Assembly: GCF_900110895.1 (NCBI RefSeq)
Contig: NZ_FOIQ01000005.1
Coordinates: 186,001-250,000 of the forward strand
DNA length: 64,000 nt
Direction: 5' to 3'
DNA from: Prevotella aff. ruminicola Tc2-24
Lineage (GTDB): Bacteria > Bacteroidota > Bacteroidia > Bacteroidales > Bacteroidaceae
The notes under the pieces are model-generated. The model made no database searches, was not told where the DNA came from, and saw only the letters and a list, made by a program, of their open reading frames with translations. Below are positions 60,501-64,000 of the stretch, piece after piece (the first letter of the stretch is position 1; each line of letters starts with the position of its first letter). A program made the translations under genes and the position numbers.

Positions 60501-63224
60501 CCACTGCAACTGGAGCTTCTTCTCGGGCAAGGGTCGTCTGATCTCTGCCCGATGGGTATAGCAATGCCCCTCCTTCACCCAAGCGAAGGTGTACAACAGA
60601 CCGTCGCCATATGCCTCCTGATAGGTGGCCTTGATATTCAGCAACTGGTTACTCTTATCGACGAAGCCCTGCTCGATGATCTTTTCTCCAGCAAAGACAC
60701 TATATACGATATGCACATCCTGGGCAGAAGAACCCACCTGGATGGTGACGGGCGAGCCGTCGTTGGGGAACTGGGTGGCCGACTGCCAGAACCAGTCGTC
60801 TGTCTCAACGGCTGGCACCTCGTCGTCGACAGAGAACACCACGAACTCACGATGGATGGTGTCGCCCTCACAGACGGCGTCGAGCGTATGCTTACCTGAG
60901 CGCCTGTCAAGCGTCGTGAGGGAAAGGAGCGAATTGGTCTTCACGGTCTGCCAAGCACCGTCATCCATCCGATACCGCACCTCGGCATCGATATCCTTGC
61001 CTGCGGCATTCAACAGATGGAAGGTGACGGCAGGCATCTCCTCATTCAGGATCTTCTCAGGCAGATCGACGGTCAGCGACTTCTCACGGTTACCTAAAGG
61101 CAGCAACAACTCACCATAATGGGTCTCACCGCCCTGATCCGTCACATCGGCCACCACCACGAAGTTATAGAACATCGGATAGGAGGTCTCAGGAACCTCC
61201 AGAGGAACCTTCACCTCGAAGGTACCATCGCTCTCGGCCTCCGTCTCACCAGAGGCGATCTGCTCGTCGCCACGACTATAACCCAATGTCGCGGTTTCGT
61301 AATAACGACAGAACGACATCCACCAGAAGGCCGTGCGCCGCATGACACGATACGCCACCTTAGCGCCCTGTACTGGCACACCGGCATAACTCAGGGCCGT
61401 GGCCTTCACGGTGATGGTGTCACCAGCCCGATAGGCTTCCTGATAGTCGTCGAAGTCGACATGGAAGGTAGGCCGCTTGTATTCCTCCACTCGGATCATC
61501 TGACGATTGTTTCCCACCTGTATGTGGAAACGACCCGTCAGCGCCGACGACGGCAGGAAGAAGTCGACAGCCACCTTACCATAGTCGTCTGTCACCACCT
61601 CTTTCTTCTCCAGTTCCCGATCATTGGCATCGCGCAAGATGACCGTCAGCGCCTTTCCCGAACAGACACCCTGGTTGCAGTCCTTGCTCGTGCGATAGAC
61701 CAAGGCGGACACATGGACCGTCTGACCAGGACGATAGATGGCCCGATCCGTGAAGATAGAGATCTGGTCGACCTCCGACGCACGGTCATAGAAATTATAA
61801 CAATCGTATCTTGAGAACTCTGGACAGGCTCTGTCCGTATCAGTATAGGCAAACACATCACGATAGCGACACGACTTCTTGCTCTTGAGGATATACTCAC
61901 CGTTGACATCTGTCTCCGCATCGAAGGCCTCCTCTTCGGTAGAACCTGCGCTTTCCTTGAAACGCAGATTGGCATCCTTCAAGGGCTGACCCGTCGTGGC
62001 ATTGACGACCACATAGCGTGCGCCCTCACCCTCCGGCAGGGCCTCAACCATCGTATAGACATCCGTCACATGATACAGCCGGCGGATGGGTTGTGTGGCA
62101 GGCTTCGTCTTGAACTCCACCATATATACCCCCGCAGGCAGTCCTTCGAGCGTCAGGGAGTCCTCAAAGAGCTGATAGGGCTGTTTCCCCGTATACTCAC
62201 GTGTCTGTTTACAGGCGACACCCGACAACAGAGGCACGATCTCCTGATAGTCCTCTTCATAACGGGGGTCTTTATCAAGATCGCCATCAGCCTTCGTACG
62301 GTACACCGTCATCGTGAGCGACGAGATATTACGTATATTCTTCAACGAGACCTTCTGGGCGCGCTGTGGCAGCCACACCTCATGGTCGATATCGACATAA
62401 TAGCTGGGACGTGTCAGTCGCACCATCGCGTTCCGCAGGATGTTCATCCGCTTCCAATCACCCCAACGGCTCAGTGCCTTCTGGAGATAGTCGGCCTTTG
62501 CTGCGACATCTGCATCAGAGTCGCCCAAGGTCTTCGACAGATGGTTATACTTAACGATGGCCAGTTCACCAGCCTCCTGCAGATCGCCATAGCGCTCGAT
62601 GAGGGAGTCGATCTGCTCCAGCGGTGCCTCTCTGTATGCCTCGGCTGCCGTGACACATGCCGCACGACGGTTACCTGCCTTCGTATAGAAATCGTGTAGT
62701 ATCTGATACTCTCCGAGCTCATAGCCCACCACACTGAGCATATCGTGCAGGAAGATCCTGGAGTCGAAGCCGACGCTCACGAACGGCGTATAAGTATCAT
62801 CCTTCACCCGGCTCAGCTTCTGGCAGAGCTCGTCCGTGAGCACCGGCTTCTCGACCGTCATCTCCAGACTCGGGTTCGAATCGGCGAGACGATAGAGTAC
62901 CGTCTGCCACACCGTCTTGAGCACCTCGTCCTTCGCAGTCTCACAGCGCTGCTGCATCCGCTCCACGGCAGGCTTCAGCGAGTCGGGGGCGATCTCTGCC
63001 ATCACCTGGGCTCCCAACAGCTCAGCCTTCATCAGCTGACCGTAGGCTTTCTCCTTCTCGGCCTTCGACATAATCTGCTGCAGAACAGCATACTCCGTCC
63101 GCGGCAGGTTCTTGTTCTCCGCCGTCGTCGCTTTCTTCCAGAGTTCCTTGTATGTCTGACCAAGTAATCCCATCGGCATTGTTGTCAGCACAATGATCAA
63201 AGCAAAGACACTTTTCCTCATCAT
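57510..63224 (-). CDS. Alpha-2-macroglobulin-like protein (large exported)
   Basis: A 1904-residue protein with a signal peptide (FALIIVLTTMPMGLLGQ). A CarboxypepD_reg-like part is near 410-450, MG2 (FTDRAIYRPGQTVHVSALV) near 490-510, the A2M core (FFYPQLVTDKEGRIALKFTLPESLTTWHFLG) near 1110, and a TED-like helical part with RSDGSWSWWPDMPG. The thioester GCGEQ motif is absent. Two dispersed non-genic-type repeats have entered the frame (57873-57936 and 59479-59535). Family members without thioester are thought to act as periplasmic protease traps or structural proteins. It has a -7 box at 63258. Confidence 0.9.
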   Translation of the reverse strand: MMRKSVFALIIVLTTMPMGLLGQTYKELWKKATTAENKNLPRTEYAVLQQIMSKAEKEKAYGQLMKAELLGAQVMAEIAPDSLKPAVERMQQRCETAKDEVLKTVWQTVLYRLADSNPSLEMTVEKPVLTDELCQKLSRVKDDTYTPFVSVGFDSRIFLHDMLSVVGYELGEYQILHDFYTKAGNRRAACVTAAEAYREAPLEQIDSLIERYGDLQEAGELAIVKYNHLSKTLGDSDADVAAKADYLQKALSRWGDWKRMNILRNAMVRLTRPSYYVDIDHEVWLPQRAQKVSLKNIRNISSLTMTVYRTKADGDLDKDPRYEEDYQEIVPLLSGVACKQTREYTGKQPYQLFEDSLTLEGLPAGVYMVEFKTKPATQPIRRLYHVTDVYTMVEALPEGEGARYVVVNATTGQPLKDANLRFKESAGSTEEEAFDAETDVNGEYILKSKKSCRYRDVFAYTDTDRACPEFSRYDCYNFYDRASEVDQISIFTDRAIYRPGQTVHVSALVYRTSKDCNQGVCSGKALTVILRDANDRELEKKEVVTDDYGKVAVDFFLPSSALTGRFHIQVGNNRQMIRVEEYKRPTFHVDFDDYQEAYRAGDTITVKATALSYAGVPVQGAKVAYRVMRRTAFWWMSFCRYYETATLGYSRGDEQIASGETEAESDGTFEVKVPLEVPETSYPMFYNFVVVADVTDQGGETHYGELLLPLGNREKSLTVDLPEKILNEEMPAVTFHLLNAAGKDIDAEVRYRMDDGAWQTVKTNSLLSLTTLDRRSGKHTLDAVCEGDTIHREFVVFSVDDEVPAVETDDWFWQSATQFPNDGSPVTIQVGSSAQDVHIVYSVFAGEKIIEQGFVDKSNQLLNIKATYQEAYGDGLLYTFAWVKEGHCYTHRAEIRRPLPEKKLQLQWTTFRDRLTPGQQEEWTLTVKDPEGRPVDAQLMATLYDQSLDQLTKLSWHFDPTPWLSLPSTYWGFDRRSSIEDHSSQKVDNYHWSALSLSRFINRLHLSSDYTYGYRGIRFKTRATNYMEEYDMAMDLFDEDMPVLNEVAVVGYGVARGNRTDGAIYKSKESFAVAGNDEGDNEVLAAEAADGDEMPETVQIRENLNETAFFYPQLVTDKEGRIALKFTLPESLTTWHFLGLAHTRDLRYGRIEASTVAKKDVMIQPNVPRFVREGDEVTITARVINTSEKRLKGVARLRLRHPETEAVIIGLAQEVDVEAGATVPVTFKVQSSMLQSQSSKLKAQSSKFNVSLLICETTVSGEDFSDGEQHYLPILPATERVTVTMPVTQHQTGTKTIDIAALMPADAAQGKVTFEYTNNPTWLMIQALPVLGKPVEENAISQAASYYANSLGQYILAQNPQAKTAFDLWRQELTAPASVDRAQDFDKLSQRGSLVSQLEKNQELKTIVLNETPWVMDADRETEQKQRLVDFFDENVMQNRLDKALNKMRQLQRSDGSWSWWPDMPGSFYMTVSVSEMLVRLNAMTGTQTETKEMLNTAFVFMGREIVKEVAELKKWEKKGNEVSFPSLKALQWLYLCTLDGRQLPADVQSANSYLLKLLKKDITSQPIYEKAMTAVILSKSDPRRATEYAQSLKEYTVYREEMGRYYDTPRAGYSWFDYRIPTQTMAIEALQRLTPDDRQTIEEMQRWLLQSKRTQAWDTPLNSVDAVYAFLGEQGQDSKPLRLDAEKATVKVDGKVLELPKATAAIGYVKTSVPEKSKQLSISKTSEGTSWGAVYVQFTQATKNIVDAASGLTIKREILPVSRSLSLSKGLSNADTVPEPVEGPITLGDDKPNSPVFAVGDRVKIRLTITADRDYDFVQVIDKRAACLEPVHQLSGYHNGGYVTPRDNTTNYYYDLLSKGTHVIETEYYVDRAGTYETGTCVVECAYAPEFRGITSSATIKVE
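57873..57936. repeat. Two in-frame REP-like copies inside the A2M gene
   Basis: Identical 24-bp copies at 57873-57896 and 57913-57936 (CCCTTCGACAGGCTCAGGGACCGT is the unit, given here in parts: CCCTTCGACAGG then CTCAGGGACCGT). They encode SLSLSKG and VPEPVEGP on the minus strand without breaking the reading frame. Confidence 0.9.
59479..59535. repeat. In-frame GCTTTGA tandem repeat inside the A2M gene
   Basis: Direct repeats of GAGCTTT/GAACTTT/GACTGGAG character. The protein reads SSMLQSQSSKLKAQSSKF, a low-complexity linker unlike the rest of the gene. Confidence 0.75.
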
Positions 63225-63257
63225 GGTGTTACTGAATTATTCCTTTAATACATTTAT

Positions 63258-63266
63258 GCAAAGGTA
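63258..63266 (-). promoter_or_regulatory. -7 promoter element of the A2M gene
   Basis: Reads TACCTTTGC on the minus strand, 33 bp before the ATG at 63224. Confidence 0.65.
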
Positions 63267-63286
63267 AAGGTTTTTTTTGAAATTCA

Positions 63287-63319
63287 TTTGGAATTTATGA
63301 AATATTATATTACTTTTGC
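63287..63319 (+). promoter_or_regulatory. Promoter of the acyl-CoA synthetase gene
   Basis: TTTG at 63287-63290 and TACTTTTG at 63312-63319 with a 21-bp spacer. The ATG at 63325 is only 5 bp away, so transcription should start at or next to the start codon. Confidence 0.7.
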
Positions 63320-63324
63320 ACCTA

Positions 63325-64000
63325 TGATAAACGAACAACTACTCAACCCTCAGAGCATCGTCATCATCGGCGGCTCGAACAATGTGCACAAACCAGGTGG
63401 CGCCATTGTGAGGAATATCATCAGCGGCGGGTTCCGTGGCGACCTCCATGTGGTGAATCCCAAGGAAGACGAGGTGCAGGGCCTTAAGGTGTTCCACGAC
63501 GTGAAGGATATTCCGCAGACCGAGCTGGCCATCCTCGTGGTAGCCGCCCGTTTCTGTCCCGACTACGTGGACTATCTCTGTGCCGAGAAGGGTGTTCGCG
63601 CCTTCGTGATCATCTCTGCCGGCTTCGGCGAGGAGACGAAGGCAGGAGCGGCGCTCGAACAGCGCATCCTCGACACCTGTGAGCGATATGGGGCCGCCCT
63701 GATAGGTCCTAACTGTATCGGACTGCTGAACCGTCATCACCACAGTGTCTTCACCCTTCCCATCCCCGACCTGAACCCGCAGGGTGTCGACTTCATCAGC
63801 GGCTCTGGTGCCACGGCCGTGTTCATCCTCGAGAGTGCCGTCATCAAGGGGTTGCAGTTCAACTCCGTCTGGAGCATCGGCAATGGCAAGCAGATCGGCA
63901 TCGAGGATGTGCTGCAGTATATGGACGAGCATTTCAATCCCGATACCGACTCGAAGGTCAAGCTGCTTTATATCGAGAATATCGCCAACCCCGACAAACT
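63325..64000 (+). CDS. Acetate--CoA ligase (ADP-forming) family, alpha part, 3' truncated
   Basis: The first 225 residues, running off the window. The start INEQLLNPQSIVIIGGSNNVHKPGGAI and the segments VIISAGFGEETKAG, LIGPNCIGLLN and FISGSGATAVFILE match the CoA-binding and succinyl-CoA ligase-like domains of ADP-forming acyl-CoA synthetases. These make ATP from acyl-CoA during fermentation. The gene is divergent from the A2M gene, with a promoter abutting the ATG. Confidence 0.88.

Overview
The window reads as a chromosomal segment of a Bacteroidetes bacterium, most likely Prevotella or a close relative. Evidence: the Bacteroidetes promoter (-33 TTTG, -7 TAnnTTTG) recurs upstream of many genes, often as TACCTTTGC or TATCTTTGC; there is a SusC/SusD pair, a type IX secretion PorQ homologue, Bacteroidetes-type TonB and ExbBD proteins, LptE next to SecG, DUF1573 and alpha-2-macroglobulin-like proteins. 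Most genes are G+C-balanced. Two stretches (about 23.3-24.6 kb and 43.6-48.7 kb) are clearly more A+T-rich and look acquired.

Layout. 1-7.4 kb: truncated metallophosphoesterase, nitroreductase, HAD phosphatase, flavin reductase, a small membrane protein, then a three-gene run of secreted hydrolase-like proteins. 7.4-8.35 kb: non-coding stretch with a terminator, a perfect 42-bp palindrome, a remnant of a mobile-element-type protein, a long inverted repeat and REP-like repeats. 8.35-15.2 kb: a complete efflux operon (TolC-like, HlyD-like, double ATPase, two permeases) divergent from an AraC-type regulator. 15.3-23.2 kb: cyclophilin, TauE/SafE permease, tRNA-His, then a housekeeping block on the minus strand (rlmN, pdxA, a flippase-like membrane protein, a sigma-54-type activator, lptE, a helical-repeat-like protein, secG). 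23.3-24.6 kb: a small island with a PD-(D/E)XK nuclease. 24.7-29.8 kb: a 1230-residue multidomain fusion protein and an AmpG-like permease, probably for cell-wall recycling. 29.8-37.5 kb: lipoproteins, serine acetyltransferase, an Lrp regulator at the end of an ExbB/ExbD/ExbD operon, tRNA-Ser, tatD, a prenyl synthase, tonB. 37.6-40.8 kb: porQ, cmk, a FadL-like barrel. 40.9-42.6 kb: a two-gene RiPP locus with a GG-leader precursor and a radical SAM/SPASM maturase. 42.6-43.65 kb: non-coding DNA full of hairpins. 43.66-48.7 kb: seven A+T-rich genes of unknown function containing two paralogous pairs. 49-54.3 kb: SusD and SusC. 54.4-63.2 kb: ispH, meaB, a DUF1573 protein and an alpha-2-macroglobulin-like protein. 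From 63.3 kb to the end: the start of an ADP-forming acyl-CoA synthetase with an apparently leaderless transcript.

The strongest candidate for an undescribed system is the compact RiPP locus: a 61-residue peptide with a double-glycine leader and a Cys-containing core, separated from its SPASM radical SAM enzyme by a hairpin and lacking any local exporter. Other points of interest are the glycosyltransferase/HIT-like/SpoIID fusion, the nuclease island, a dispersed REP-like repeat that has entered a protein-coding frame, and the A+T-rich cluster of paired paralogues.
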